A program made the translations under genes and the position numbers. Below the pieces are notes generated by a model. The model saw nothing but the letters and a program-made list of their open reading frames with translations, had not been told where the DNA came from and did not search any database. Below, piece after piece: positions 42,773 through 50,091 of a stretch of 50,091 nucleotides of DNA. Location of the stretch: contig JACRNO010000076.1 of the NCBI GenBank assembly GCA_016234855.1, forward strand, positions 1 through 50,091. The letters run 5' to 3'. Each line of letters opens with the position of its first letter. Within the stretch, counting starts at the first letter, position 1. This DNA comes from Deltaproteobacteria bacterium. Lineage in GTDB: Bacteria; Desulfobacterota; GWC2-55-46.

Positions 42773-43516
42773 ATGCCGAAGGTAATCGCCGTCATACCGG
42801 CCAGGTACGCCTCAACACGTCTTGCCGGAAAGCCACTGGCGGATATCTGCGGCCAGCCCATGATTGAGCGCGTCTACGAGCGCGCAATCGCCGCGCGAAG
42901 CGTAAACACCGTAGTCGTAGCCACCGACGATAGGCGTATATGCGACGCGGTCCTCCGGTTTGGCGGCAACGCGGTCATGACCTCCGTCTCTCATAGCTCC
43001 GGCACGGACAGGATAGCCGAGGCCGTGAGCGGGACGGACGCCGATATAATCGTAAACATCCAGGGCGACGAGCCGCTCCTTGCGCCCGAGGCCATAGACG
43101 CTGCCGTGGCCCCGCTTATCGAGGACGCGCACCTGCAACTGGCTACTCTTAAAACCCTGATTACCGATGAAGAGGACTACCATAACCCGAACGTGGTCAA
43201 GGTCACGACCGACACCAACGGTTTTGCGCTCTATTTTTCAAGGAGCCCGATACCTTACGTCAGGGCCGGGTTCGGCAGCGGGGCAAGGGTCTATAAGCAC
43301 ATAGGGTTATACGTCTACAGGCGGGCATTTCTTCCCATCTTCTCGAAGCTGCCGCCCTCGATGCTTGAAGCCGCCGAGAGCCTTGAGCAGCTCCGCGCCA
43401 TTGAAAACGGTTTTAGAATCAAGGTCGTCGAGACCTCGTATAACCCGATTTCCGTTGACACGCCCGAAGACCTCGAGCGCGTAAGGGCCATCGTAAAGGG
43501 ACTCGGTCTGGATTGA
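42773..43516 (+). CDS. kdsB: 3-deoxy-manno-octulosonate cytidylyltransferase
   Basis: Activates Kdo as CMP-Kdo for lipid A-core synthesis. 'VIAVIPARYASTRLAGKPL' at the N-terminus, 'VATDDRRICDAV', 'SGTDRIAEAV', 'VNIQGDEPLL' and 'KHIGLYVYRRAFLPIF' are the family marks. Length is normal (247 aa). The ATG at 42773 starts six bases after a promoter -10 box. It opens the kdsB-pyrG-kdsA-kdsD block. Confidence 0.96.
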   Translation: MPKVIAVIPARYASTRLAGKPLADICGQPMIERVYERAIAARSVNTVVVATDDRRICDAVLRFGGNAVMTSVSHSSGTDRIAEAVSGTDADIIVNIQGDEPLLAPEAIDAAVAPLIEDAHLQLATLKTLITDEEDYHNPNVVKVTTDTNGFALYFSRSPIPYVRAGFGSGARVYKHIGLYVYRRAFLPIFSKLPPSMLEAAESLEQLRAIENGFRIKVVETSYNPISVDTPEDLERVRAIVKGLGLD

Positions 43517-43668
43517 CGGCAGTAGGGTGGGCTGCGCCCACCATTGCAGGGGCGAAGCTGTAGGTGCGAAGCAGATGAGACTTGCTTCGCCTCTACAAGA
43601 CTGACCGGATGCAGCCCTCTTGGTCTGCGCCGCGGATGCGTTTTCAATCCAAGGCTTGAAAAAAAAGA

Positions 43669-43699
43669 TTCCTATTCGGCCCGGTTGGGTTTATATTAT
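43669..43699 (+). promoter_or_regulatory. Possible extra promoter before pyrG
   Basis: TTTATATTATAG holds a good -10 (TATATT or TATTAT, 43692-43699), but the -35 at 17 nt spacing is weak (TTCCTA). It may allow pyrG to be expressed apart from kdsB; AGGA follows seven bases before the pyrG ATG. Confidence 0.35.
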
Positions 43700-43729
43700 A
43701 GCTGTAGAAAATACCGTTCAGGACGATAA

Positions 43730-45394
43730 ATGGCACCCTCACACAATTCCGGCAAACCATCGGCCGGCGCAAAGACCGAGATAAAGACGAAGTTCATATT
43801 CGTAACCGGCGGGGTCGTCTCTTCGCTCGGCAAGGGGCTTGCGAGCGCGGCCATAGGCGCGCTCCTTGAGTCGCGCGGCCTGACCATAACGCTGCAAAAA
43901 CTCGACCCTTACATAAACGTCGACCCCGGCACCATGAGTCCGTTCCAGCACGGCGAGGTCTTCGTGACCGACGACGGCGCGGAGACCGACCTCGACCTCG
44001 GCCACTACGAGCGTTTCACAACGGCCAAGCTCACCAGAAAAAACAACTTCACCACCGGACAGGTCTACGACGCCATAATACAGCGCGAGAGGCGCGGGGA
44101 CTACCTGGGCTGCACCGTGCAGGTCGTCCCGCACGTGACCGACGAGATAAAGTCCCGCATACTCGCCCTTTCCAATAACATTGACGTCGCCATTATCGAG
44201 GTCGGCGGCACGGTGGGCGATATCGAGAGCCTGCCCTTTCTCGAGGCGATAAGGCAGCTGAGGTTCGACCTCGGCAAGGAGCAGGTCTGCTACATACACC
44301 TGACGCTCCTGCCGTATATCGCCACGGCCCACGAGATAAAGACGAAGCCGACCCAGCACAGCGTGAACAAGCTGCGCGAGATAGGCATCCAGCCCGATAT
44401 ACTCCTTTGCAGGTCCGATAGGAACCTTACCCCGGAACTGAAGGGCAAGATTGCGCTCTTCTGCAACGTCGACCGCGACGCCGTTATCTCGGCCGTTGAC
44501 GTAAAGTCCGTCTACGAGGTCCCGCTCGTCTTCCGCGACGAGGGCCTTGACGAGAAGATAGTCCAGACGCTCAACATCTGGACGCGCGCGCCGAAGCTCG
44601 AGGAGTGGGAGCGGATAGCCAGGAGGATAAACAACCCCGTCCATGAGGTCACGATAGCCATAGCCGGTAAATACGTCGACCTGCAGGACGCCTACAAGAG
44701 CCTGCACGAGGCCCTCATACACGGCGGCCTTGCCAACGAGTGCAAGGTGCATCTGCGCTATTACGATTCCGAAGAGGTCGAGAGGCGGGGCGCGGCGGAG
44801 ATACTCGGCGGCGTGGACGGCGTGCTCATACCCGGCGGGTTCGGCAACCGCGGAGTCGAGGGCAAGATTGCCGCCATTAAATACGCGAGGGAGAACGGCA
44901 TCCCGTTCTTCGGCATCTGCCTCGGCATGCAGGTTGCCATCATAGAAATCGCCAGAGACTTGTGCGGCATAAAAGACGCAAGCTCGTCCGAGTTCGACCA
45001 GGAGTGCGCCAACCCGGTCATTGATATCATGGAAGGCCAGCGCGGGGTGACTGCCAAGGGCGGCACCATGCGCCTGGGGGCCTATCCGTGCGTGATAAAG
45101 AACGGGACCAAGGCGTTCGACGCCTACGGCGCAACGGATATATCCGAACGCCACAGGCACCGTTACGAGGTGAATAACAATTACAGAGAGGCGTTGGAGG
45201 CGGCCGGGGTCGAGTGGTGCGGCCTGTCGCCGGACGGCACGCTCGTGGAGATAATGGAATACAAGCCGCACCCGTGGTTCGTGGCCTGCCAGTTCCATCC
45301 GGAGTTCAAGAGCCGCCCGGCCGCCCCGCATCCGCTCTTTACTGGCTTTGTCAAGGCCGTAATCGACGCTAAGGCCGCCAGTGCGAAGAAGTAA
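43730..45394 (+). CDS. pyrG: CTP synthase
   Basis: Makes CTP from UTP with glutamine or ammonia; here it also supplies CTP for CMP-Kdo. The synthetase domain begins '[20 protein letters not shown]' and contains '[20 protein letters not shown]' and '[20 protein letters not shown]'. The glutaminase domain (from about residue 295) has the nucleophile in '[14 protein letters not shown]' and the His-Glu pair in '[11 protein letters not shown]'. Slightly long (554 aa) through an N-terminal extension ahead of 'TKFIFVTGG'. It sits between kdsB and kdsA, a common proteobacterial order. Confidence 0.97.
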   Translation: MAPSHNSGKPSAGAKTEIKTKFIFVTGGVVSSLGKGLASAAIGALLESRGLTITLQKLDPYINVDPGTMSPFQHGEVFVTDDGAETDLDLGHYERFTTAKLTRKNNFTTGQVYDAIIQRERRGDYLGCTVQVVPHVTDEIKSRILALSNNIDVAIIEVGGTVGDIESLPFLEAIRQLRFDLGKEQVCYIHLTLLPYIATAHEIKTKPTQHSVNKLREIGIQPDILLCRSDRNLTPELKGKIALFCNVDRDAVISAVDVKSVYEVPLVFRDEGLDEKIVQTLNIWTRAPKLEEWERIARRINNPVHEVTIAIAGKYVDLQDAYKSLHEALIHGGLANECKVHLRYYDSEEVERRGAAEILGGVDGVLIPGGFGNRGVEGKIAAIKYARENGIPFFGICLGMQVAIIEIARDLCGIKDASSSEFDQECANPVIDIMEGQRGVTAKGGTMRLGAYPCVIKNGTKAFDAYGATDISERHRHRYEVNNNYREALEAAGVEWCGLSPDGTLVEIMEYKPHPWFVACQFHPEFKSRPAAPHPLFTGFVKAVIDAKAASAKK

Positions 45395-45402
45395 CTGATA
45401 AA

Positions 45403-45545
45403 GATAGTGGACAGTGGATAGTGATTAGTTTGCGTGGGTCAGGAGTTTCCTCCTGACCCGCCGGTCTCGCTGGCAAGCGGGCGGCAGGAGGAAACTCCTG
45501 CCGCTACATCAAACCGATAACCGACAACCGTCAACCGATAACCGA
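45403..45545. repeat. Heptamer arrays and palindromes between pyrG and kdsA
   Basis: Three units GATAGTG, GACAGTG, GATAGTG (45403-45423); palindromes GGGTCAGGAGTTTCCTCCTG(ACCC) and GCGGCAGGAGG-AAACTCCTGCCGC (45434-45504); then CGATAAC, CGACAAC, CGTCAAC, CGATAAC (45515-45542) and CGA before the kdsA ATG. No Shine-Dalgarno site is visible. Confidence 0.8.
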
Positions 45546-46373
45546 ATGCAAACGATAAAACTCAATAACATTACCATAGGGGGCAGCGCCCTCTTTTTTA
45601 TCATGGGGCCGTGCGTCATCGAGGACGAGGCCTCGTGTCTCGCCGCGGCCGAGAGGCTCGCAGGCATAACCGACGGCCTCGGCGCGCAGTTCGTATTCAA
45701 GGCCTCGTATGACAAGGCTAACCGGACCTCGGCCAATTCGTTTCGCGGGCCGGGGCTCAAGGAAGGCCTGAGGATTTTGAAGAAGGTGAAGGGCGCCTTT
45801 AACGTGCCTATACTGACCGACGTCCATTGCAGGCATGACGTGGCCGCGGTGGCAGAGGTTTGCGATATCATCCAGATACCTGCTTACCTTTGCCGCCAGA
45901 CCGACCTTATCGTCGAGGCGGCAAAGAGCGGCAGGGTGGTCAATATAAAGAAGGGGCAGTTCCTCTCCCCGCAGGATATGCGTAACTCCGTTGAAAAGGC
46001 CTCTGCCGCCGGTTGCAAGGGCGTATTCATAACCGAGCGCGGCACGACCTTCGGCTACAACAACCTTGTCGTCGACTTTCGCGGTCTGCCCGTCATGCGT
46101 GAGACCGGCACACCCGTGGTCTTCGACGCCACGCACAGCGTGCAGACGCCCGGCGGCATGGGCGGGTGTTCGGGCGGGGACAGGCGCATGGCAAGATACC
46201 TCGCCGGAGCCGCGGCGGCCGTGGGCATAGACGGGGTATTCATGGAGGTTCACGCGGAGCCTGACAAGGCCCTGTGCGACGGCCCGAACTCCATTGCCAT
46301 TGATGACGTCAAGGCCGTCATAGAGGAGATAACCGCGATTGATAAGGCCGTCAGGCAGGCGCGGGCTTCTTAG
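45546..46373 (+). CDS. kdsA: 3-deoxy-8-phosphooctulonate synthase (metal-dependent type)
   Basis: Condenses arabinose 5-phosphate with phosphoenolpyruvate to Kdo 8-phosphate. 'FFIMGPCVIEDEASCL' carries the Cys of the metal-dependent class (metal-free enzymes have Asn there). 'FKASYDKANRTSANSFRGPG', 'LTDVHCRHDVAAVAEVCDII', 'IPAYLCRQTDLIVEAA', 'KKGQFLSPQDM' and 'FDATHSVQTPG' follow. 275 residues, normal. The start follows a 7-bp array rather than a ribosome binding site. Its substrate is made by the next gene, kdsD. Confidence 0.97.
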   Translation: MQTIKLNNITIGGSALFFIMGPCVIEDEASCLAAAERLAGITDGLGAQFVFKASYDKANRTSANSFRGPGLKEGLRILKKVKGAFNVPILTDVHCRHDVAAVAEVCDIIQIPAYLCRQTDLIVEAAKSGRVVNIKKGQFLSPQDMRNSVEKASAAGCKGVFITERGTTFGYNNLVVDFRGLPVMRETGTPVVFDATHSVQTPGGMGGCSGGDRRMARYLAGAAAAVGIDGVFMEVHAEPDKALCDGPNSIAIDDVKAVIEEITAIDKAVRQARAS

Positions 46374-46460
46374 TAGCTCAGGGCTTCAGCCTTGATGGGA
46401 TGCAGACCTGAAGGTCTGCGCTACGGTTTGAAATTCAGATCAGGGCTTCAGCCCTGTTTG
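46373..46460. repeat. CAGGGCTTCAGCC / CAGACCTGAAGGTCTG element
   Basis: TAGTAGCTCAGGGCTTCAGC, then GATGCAGACCTGAAGGTCTG with CGCTACGG, then CAGGGCTTCAGCCCTG. It contains the same two palindromes as 41209-41276, in the other order, and lies between kdsA and kdsD. Confidence 0.75.
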
Positions 46461-46492
46461 TTCACACATCGTTCCTTATACGGGTATCTATT

Positions 46493-47458
46493 ATGACTGA
46501 CGACAAGAGCATAGCAACGGCAAGGCGCGTCATATCCATAGAGGCCGGGGCAGTGGCCGCCCTTTCCAGCAGACTCAACGGCAGTTTCTCGACCGCGGTC
46601 GAGATGATGTTTGCCGCGACCGGCAAGGTCGTCGTGACCGGCATGGGGAAATCCGGCATCATCTGTCAGAAGATAGCCTCGACCCTTTCATCCACCGGCA
46701 CGCCCGCCTTTTTCCTGCATCCGGCCGAGGGCACGCACGGCGACCTGGGCATGGTCATGCGTAACGACGTGCTGGTGGCCGTATCCAACTCAGGCGAGAC
46801 CGAGGAGCTTATAAAGATCATCCCGGTGGTCAAGCGTCTGGGCCTGAAGATGATAGCCATGACCGGCAGACCGGGGTCGACCCTTGCCCGCGCGGCTGAC
46901 GTCGCGCTCGACGTGGGGGTGAAGGAAGAGGCGTGTCCGCTGGGCCTTGCGCCGACCGCCTCCACCACGGCAACGCTTGCCATGGGCGACGCCCTTGCGG
47001 TCGCGCTCCTTGAACGGCGTGATTTCAAGCCTGAGGACTTCGCGCTCCTCCACCCTGCCGGCAGCCTCGGCAGGAGGCTACGCCGCGTTGAAGAGCTTAT
47101 GCACGCCGGCGCCGAGCTTCCGAGGGTCTCTCGCGGCACATCCATGAGGAACGCGATACTCGTGATGACGGCCAAGCGCCTGGGTCTTACCGGCGTCTTT
47201 GACGGCGACAGGCTCGTGGGCGTGGTGACGGACGGGGACCTTCGCCGGGCGCTCGAGCGCGGGGACGACCTGCTCTCAAAGAGCGTCGATGAGGTGATGA
47301 CGCGGGGCCCGAAGGTCATCCCGGCTACCGAGGTCGCCGAGGCCGCGCTGAAGAAGATGGAGGAGGCCACTATCACGTCCCTGTTCGTCTGCGACGCGGC
47401 CGGAGTCGTGGTCGGGATAATCCACATGCACGACCTTGTCAGGGCCGGCGTCCTGTGA
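46493..47458 (+). CDS. kdsD: Arabinose-5-phosphate isomerase (KdsD/KpsF family)
   Basis: Converts ribulose 5-phosphate to arabinose 5-phosphate for KdsA. A SIS domain with 'VVVTGMGKSGIICQKIASTL', 'FFLHPAEGTHGDLGMV' and 'VAVSNSGETEELIKIIPVVK' precedes two CBS domains (from about residue 205, 'LIGVVTDGDLRRAL'-like 'LVGVVTDGDLRRALERG', 'VTSLFV'-like 'ITSLFVCDAAGVVVGI'). The 321 residues are normal. The phosphatase gene kdsC, which often follows, is absent; a long non-coding region comes next. Confidence 0.95.
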   Translation: MTDDKSIATARRVISIEAGAVAALSSRLNGSFSTAVEMMFAATGKVVVTGMGKSGIICQKIASTLSSTGTPAFFLHPAEGTHGDLGMVMRNDVLVAVSNSGETEELIKIIPVVKRLGLKMIAMTGRPGSTLARAADVALDVGVKEEACPLGLAPTASTTATLAMGDALAVALLERRDFKPEDFALLHPAGSLGRRLRRVEELMHAGAELPRVSRGTSMRNAILVMTAKRLGLTGVFDGDRLVGVVTDGDLRRALERGDDLLSKSVDEVMTRGPKVIPATEVAEAALKKMEEATITSLFVCDAAGVVVGIIHMHDLVRAGVL

Positions 47459-47614
47459 CGGTTGCGTCAGTTCCTGGCCTCATTGGCGCTGTTTTTTTGT
47501 CACGGTTCCCGCATATCAAGCCGGAGTTGTCGTTATTTGCGGCACGTAACGGTTGCTTGTCTGACACAGGCCGGTCGCATCTCAAAAAAACTTTTTCCTG
47601 CTGCACTAAAAGAC

Positions 47615-47643
47615 TTGACAGGGGCCGCGATATTGTATATAAA
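47615..47643 (+). promoter_or_regulatory. Near-consensus sigma70 promoter with no gene behind it
   Basis: TTGACA (47615-47620), a 17-nt spacer, TATAAA (47638-47643). The predicted start is near 47650. The next gene on this strand begins 650 bp later. Confidence 0.75.
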
Positions 47644-47649
47644 TAAGAC

Positions 47650-47863
47650 AATTTACAGGCACAGACGGGCGGTAGCGCATGGTCTTGAAACGCCATGCGA
47701 GCCGTTACGGATATTATGTCCGGATATAAGGCGCGCTCCTTAAGTTAGTTTGTGGCGCGTCGAGCCTTGTATGGAGATGCCTGGTCAAATACATAATGTA
47801 AAGAACCGCGCCTCGACGATTTTATCGTAACAGGCCGCGCAGGCACGGCCGGAAAGTTTTTTT
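47650..47863 (+). ncRNA. Candidate small RNA, about 210 nt
   Basis: Transcript predicted from the promoter at 47615. It holds a perfect 7-bp hairpin CGCATGG-tcttgaaacg-CCATGCG (47676-47699), ACGAT-ttt-ATCGT, and ends at GGCCG-cgcaggca-CGGCC followed after six bases by seven Ts. It could instead be the first part of a long porin leader. No known RNA family was recognised. Confidence 0.4.
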
Positions 47864-48117
47864 GCAATAATCGTTTTCAAAACACTAATTACAATCTTAT
47901 AATCATATCGCCGCTCAGGACCATGACGGGGCAGAAGGGGTTACAGTTGACGCTTTTTCCGGGAACCGTGAATGCAGGCGACGCGCATCGCGATGGTTTT
48001 GACCGGCGCAGGTGATTCTTGTACGTGCGGCACAGCCGCGTTGTAGAGTGTTCGTCCGGTCATTCGGGGGGTGACGGCCGCCAGTGACCGCTATATAGCA
48101 GCCGGTCTAATCTTCTG

Positions 48118-48146
48118 TTGACATACCGTCTGCGGCCTGTTATAAC
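48118..48146 (+). promoter_or_regulatory. Sigma70 promoter of the porin gene
   Basis: TTGACA (48118-48123), a 17-nt spacer, TATAAC (48141-48146). The predicted start near 48153 gives a 150-nt leader that ends in AAGGAGGAACAAAGG before the ATG. Confidence 0.75.
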
Positions 48147-48184
48147 AAACGCAGCAATTAGGCCGTTGTATTACCCACCATGGA

Positions 48185-48239
48185 CCGGAAGATCCGGGGG
48201 TGTATCTCAGGCGAACTGAGTTGCTGGATACTGGATTCA
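48185..48239 (+). promoter_or_regulatory. Structured porin leader: three small hairpins in a row
   Basis: CCGGA-aga-TCCGG (48185-48197), CTCAG-gcgaa-CTGAG (48206-48220) and ACTG-gatt-CAGT (about 48230-48241). They could stabilise the message or be a target of a regulator; no riboswitch class is recognised. Confidence 0.4.
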
Positions 48240-48302
48240 GTGAGGCGTTCTACCGAGGCAGCTGGAAAGTACTAATATCCAAAATACAAGGAGGAACAAA
48301 GG

Positions 48303-49706
48303 ATGAAGAGAATTTTATTGTCGGTATTTGCAGTGGCTATCACGGCTGCATGGGCTCTCCCGACTACTGCAACGGCATCGGAAGTGACCCTTGGAGGCCA
48401 GTACAGGCTCAGGGGCGAGCAGAGGAACAACGCTGATTTCAATGACAGCGTCAACGACCACACGGATTTCTGGGGCCAGAGGGTAAGGCTTACGGCGAAC
48501 GCCAAGGCGACCGACGATACGTCCGTAAAGATCACCCTTCAGGACACCAGGAACTGGGGCACGGTCAACACGGTAGCCAACACCGGCGTCGCGGGAAGCT
48601 TGACCGACACCGGCAACACGCTTGACCTTCACGAGTCTTACGTCAACCTCGACAAGCTCTTCGGCGCTCCGGTATCCCTGCGCGCTGGCCGTCAGGAACT
48701 CTCCTACGGCGATGAGAGACTCGTTGGCTCGCTCGGTTGGAGCAACAACGGCAGGTCGTTTGATGCGTTGAAGCTCGTCGCCACCACCGAGCTCGTCAAC
48801 GTCGACCTCTTCACAGCGAAGACCAATGACACGAACGTCACCGCCAAGGACCAGGACTTCCACGGTTTGTATGTCACCGTAAAGGCCGTTCCTAACAACA
48901 CGGTTGACCTCTATGTGCTGAGCCTTCGTGACAATGCCGGCGCAGCAGCGCTGGTCACCAACAACACCACCAACGCCACCATAACCGGCACGGGAGGATT
49001 CTCCAAGACCCAGGTGCTCAACACCTACGGTCTCAGGGTCAAGGGCGGACTGATGGGCATCGACTACACCGCCGAGTTCGCGAACCAGACCGGCTCGATG
49101 CAGACCGAGAAACTGGCCACGTCCACGACCACCAGGTACAAGATAGGCGCCCGCGCATACGCGATAAAGGGCGGCTACACGCTGACCGCCCCGGTCAAGA
49201 TCAGGGTCGGCGCGGAGTATGACTACGCCTCAGGCGACAAGGACAGCACCGACAACAAGATAGGCACCTTCTCCAACCTCTTCCCGACGCACCATGCCCA
49301 CCTTGGGTACATGGATATGCAGAACTGGAGAAACGTAAAGGCATTGAGCCTCAACGTAAAGGCCGATGTAACCTCCGAACTCTCCCTCTATGCCGCATAC
49401 TGGAACTTCAAGCTCGCACAGAAGAAGGATGCCTGGTATACGGGCGGCGCCAACAATGCCACCCAGACCGGCACGCTTCGTGCCGCAAACGCGAACAACA
49501 CCAACAGCGACATCGGCAGCGAGTATGACCTTGTAGCCAACTACAAGTACAACAGCGCCGTCAACGTCGAGCTCGGCTACGGCCAGTTCAAGGCGGGCAA
49601 GTTCGCGAAGGACAACATCAACGGTATCGCCGCGACCGGCACCACCAGCGCAGGCAAGAGCGGTAACTCCACCTGGACTTATCTCCAGTTGACCGCAAAC
49701 TTCTAA
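48303..49706 (+). CDS. Outer-membrane beta-barrel porin
   Basis: A 467-residue barrel protein. Signal peptide 'ILLSVFAVAITAAWALPTTA' is followed by alternating polar/hydrophobic strands such as 'VTLGGQYRLRGEQRN', 'QRVRLTANAKATDDTSVKIT' and 'LYAAYWNFKLA'. 'LDLHESYVNLDKLFGAPVSL' and 'LRAGRQELSYGDERLVG' resemble the alginate-export/OprD-like group of porins. It ends in 'WTYLQLTANF' with the C-terminal Phe used for barrel assembly. A strong Shine-Dalgarno, good promoter and strong terminator suggest a highly expressed single gene. Asn/Thr-rich loops probably face outside. The solute carried is unknown. Confidence 0.9.
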   Translation: MKRILLSVFAVAITAAWALPTTATASEVTLGGQYRLRGEQRNNADFNDSVNDHTDFWGQRVRLTANAKATDDTSVKITLQDTRNWGTVNTVANTGVAGSLTDTGNTLDLHESYVNLDKLFGAPVSLRAGRQELSYGDERLVGSLGWSNNGRSFDALKLVATTELVNVDLFTAKTNDTNVTAKDQDFHGLYVTVKAVPNNTVDLYVLSLRDNAGAAALVTNNTTNATITGTGGFSKTQVLNTYGLRVKGGLMGIDYTAEFANQTGSMQTEKLATSTTTRYKIGARAYAIKGGYTLTAPVKIRVGAEYDYASGDKDSTDNKIGTFSNLFPTHHAHLGYMDMQNWRNVKALSLNVKADVTSELSLYAAYWNFKLAQKKDAWYTGGANNATQTGTLRAANANNTNSDIGSEYDLVANYKYNSAVNVELGYGQFKAGKFAKDNINGIAATGTTSAGKSGNSTWTYLQLTANF

Positions 49707-49769
49707 GGATATGACTCAGGGCGCGAGCCTTGAGGGTTTGAAGTTGACGCATGCAGGGTAATATCTGAT

Positions 49770-49806
49770 GGGGCAGGTTCTGAAAAGAACCTGCCCCGTC
49801 TTTTTT
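49770..49806 (+). terminator. Strong intrinsic terminator of the porin gene
   Basis: GGGGCAGGTTCT-gaaa-AGAACCTGCCCC, a perfect 12-bp stem with a GAAA loop, followed by GTCTTTTTT. Confidence 0.95.
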
Positions 49807-49818
49807 AAAATAGGGAAT

Positions 49819-49840
49819 CCCCCTCTTTTTAAAGAGGGGG
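49819..49840. repeat. CCCCCTCTTTTTAAAGAGGGGG palindrome
   Basis: The same 22-bp palindrome occurs at 26497-26518 and 26659-26680; here it lies between the porin terminator and the transposase end. Confidence 0.8.
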
Positions 49841-49858
49841 TAGCAACTGTCTTACGTG

Positions 49859-50091
49859 TCAAGTATTTTGATTACAACCTTCAACCCATGGTGTTTGATG
49901 TTTGAGCATTGCGTTGAGAATCGTAAGGAGTTTATGCATACAGGCGGTAATGGCAACTTTGCCAGTCTTGCCTGCGGCACGGAGGCGCTTGTAAAACTCG
50001 CGTATGGCCGTGTTGTGGCGCGCAGCTACAAGGGCTCCCATGTACAGCACCGCTCTGACCTGAGAACGTCCGCCCCAGACTGTTCGTTTGC
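49859..50091 (-). mobile_element. IS110-family transposase, C-terminal part (runs off the window)
   Basis: Minus-strand frame open to the window edge, ending at 49859. It reads 'KRTVWGGRSQVRAVLYMGAL', 'VAARHNTAIREFYKRLRAAG' and 'KVAITACMHKLLTILNAMLK', the C-terminal Transposase_20 region of IS110/IS1111 elements, including the Ser-containing 'GGRSQVR' region. The GTG at 50050 in the track is internal. The N-terminal DEDD nuclease domain and 5' end lie beyond the window, so completeness is unknown. The element's edge on this side should lie between the palindrome at 49840 and the stop. Confidence 0.9.

Larger units (their letters stand above)
47459..48302. other. 844-bp non-coding region before the porin
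   Basis: No gene is seen: the track ORFs here are short and in no family I know. It contains two near-consensus promoters (47615-47643, 48118-48146), a perfect -10 TATAAT at 47898-47903 with a poor -35 (TTTCAA), several small hairpins and a T-run at 47857-47863. No tRNA, tmRNA or 6S RNA signature was recognised. Confidence 0.7.

Noticed and set aside
43739-45331. 530-aa minus-strand ORF opposite pyrG
   Set aside because: Antisense shadow of a certain gene; no domain pattern.
47644-47870. 6S RNA, tmRNA or SRP RNA in the orphan-promoter transcript
   Set aside because: The ends do not pair into a 6S rod, there is no tmRNA tag frame or SRP tetraloop signature; left as an unnamed candidate.

Overview
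The window reads as chromosome of an uncultured, GC-rich Gram-negative bacterium, most likely of the deltaproteobacterial (Desulfobacterota-type) radiation. The run ftsH-folP-cdaA-ybbR-glmM-pdxJ-acpS-nnr-tsaE-lysC-cimA and the Kdo block kdsB-pyrG-kdsA-kdsD resemble, from memory, Geobacter-like gene orders. A beta-barrel porin and Kdo genes imply an outer membrane. The taxonomic placement is inference, since no rRNA or tRNA gene is present.

Layout. (1) 1-12.7 kb, plus strand: the 3' end of der, a YihY-family membrane protein, then a housekeeping block: FtsH protease, folate synthesis (FolP), c-di-AMP synthesis and cell-wall precursor supply (CdaA, YbbR, GlmM), PdxJ, AcpS, NAD(P)HX repair (Nnr), TsaE and one unknown protein. 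(2) 12.9-18.7 kb: lipoamide dehydrogenase, a repeat-flanked GIY-YIG gene, aspartate kinase, a MNT/HEPN pair, and citramalate synthase overlapping the HEPN gene by ATGA. (3) 18.8-30 kb: a ComEA-like protein and a V/A-type ATPase set (H/G, I, K, E, C, F, A, B). No subunit D is seen. A and B are separated by an AT-richer insert coding for a TPR protein and a membrane-anchored protein with a Cdc48-N-like barrel. (4) 30.3-38.4 kb, minus strand: a seven-gene cluster of three radical SAM proteins, two glycosyltransferases and a TPP-dependent E1 alpha/beta pair without E2, probably for a surface glycan or glycolipid. (5) 38.6-42.6 kb, plus strand: a P1B-type metal ATPase with three N-terminal YHS domains, a small cytochrome c, and a GrdB/PrdB-like selenoprotein whose UGA splits it into two ORFs in the track. 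(6) 42.7-47.5 kb: CMP-Kdo supply (KdsB, PyrG, KdsA, KdsD), without kdsC. (7) 47.5-50.1 kb: a long non-coding stretch with two near-consensus sigma70 promoters, a porin with a strong terminator, and the C-terminal part of an IS110-family transposase running off the window.

The intergenic regions are crowded with short palindromic dispersed repeats of at least nine families, some nested inside others, plus 7-bp tandem arrays placed directly before three start codons. These repeats, the selenoprotein, the radical SAM/TPP/glycosyltransferase cluster and the split V-ATPase operon are the most unusual parts of the window. All calls come from reading the sequence and from memory of protein families; no search was run.
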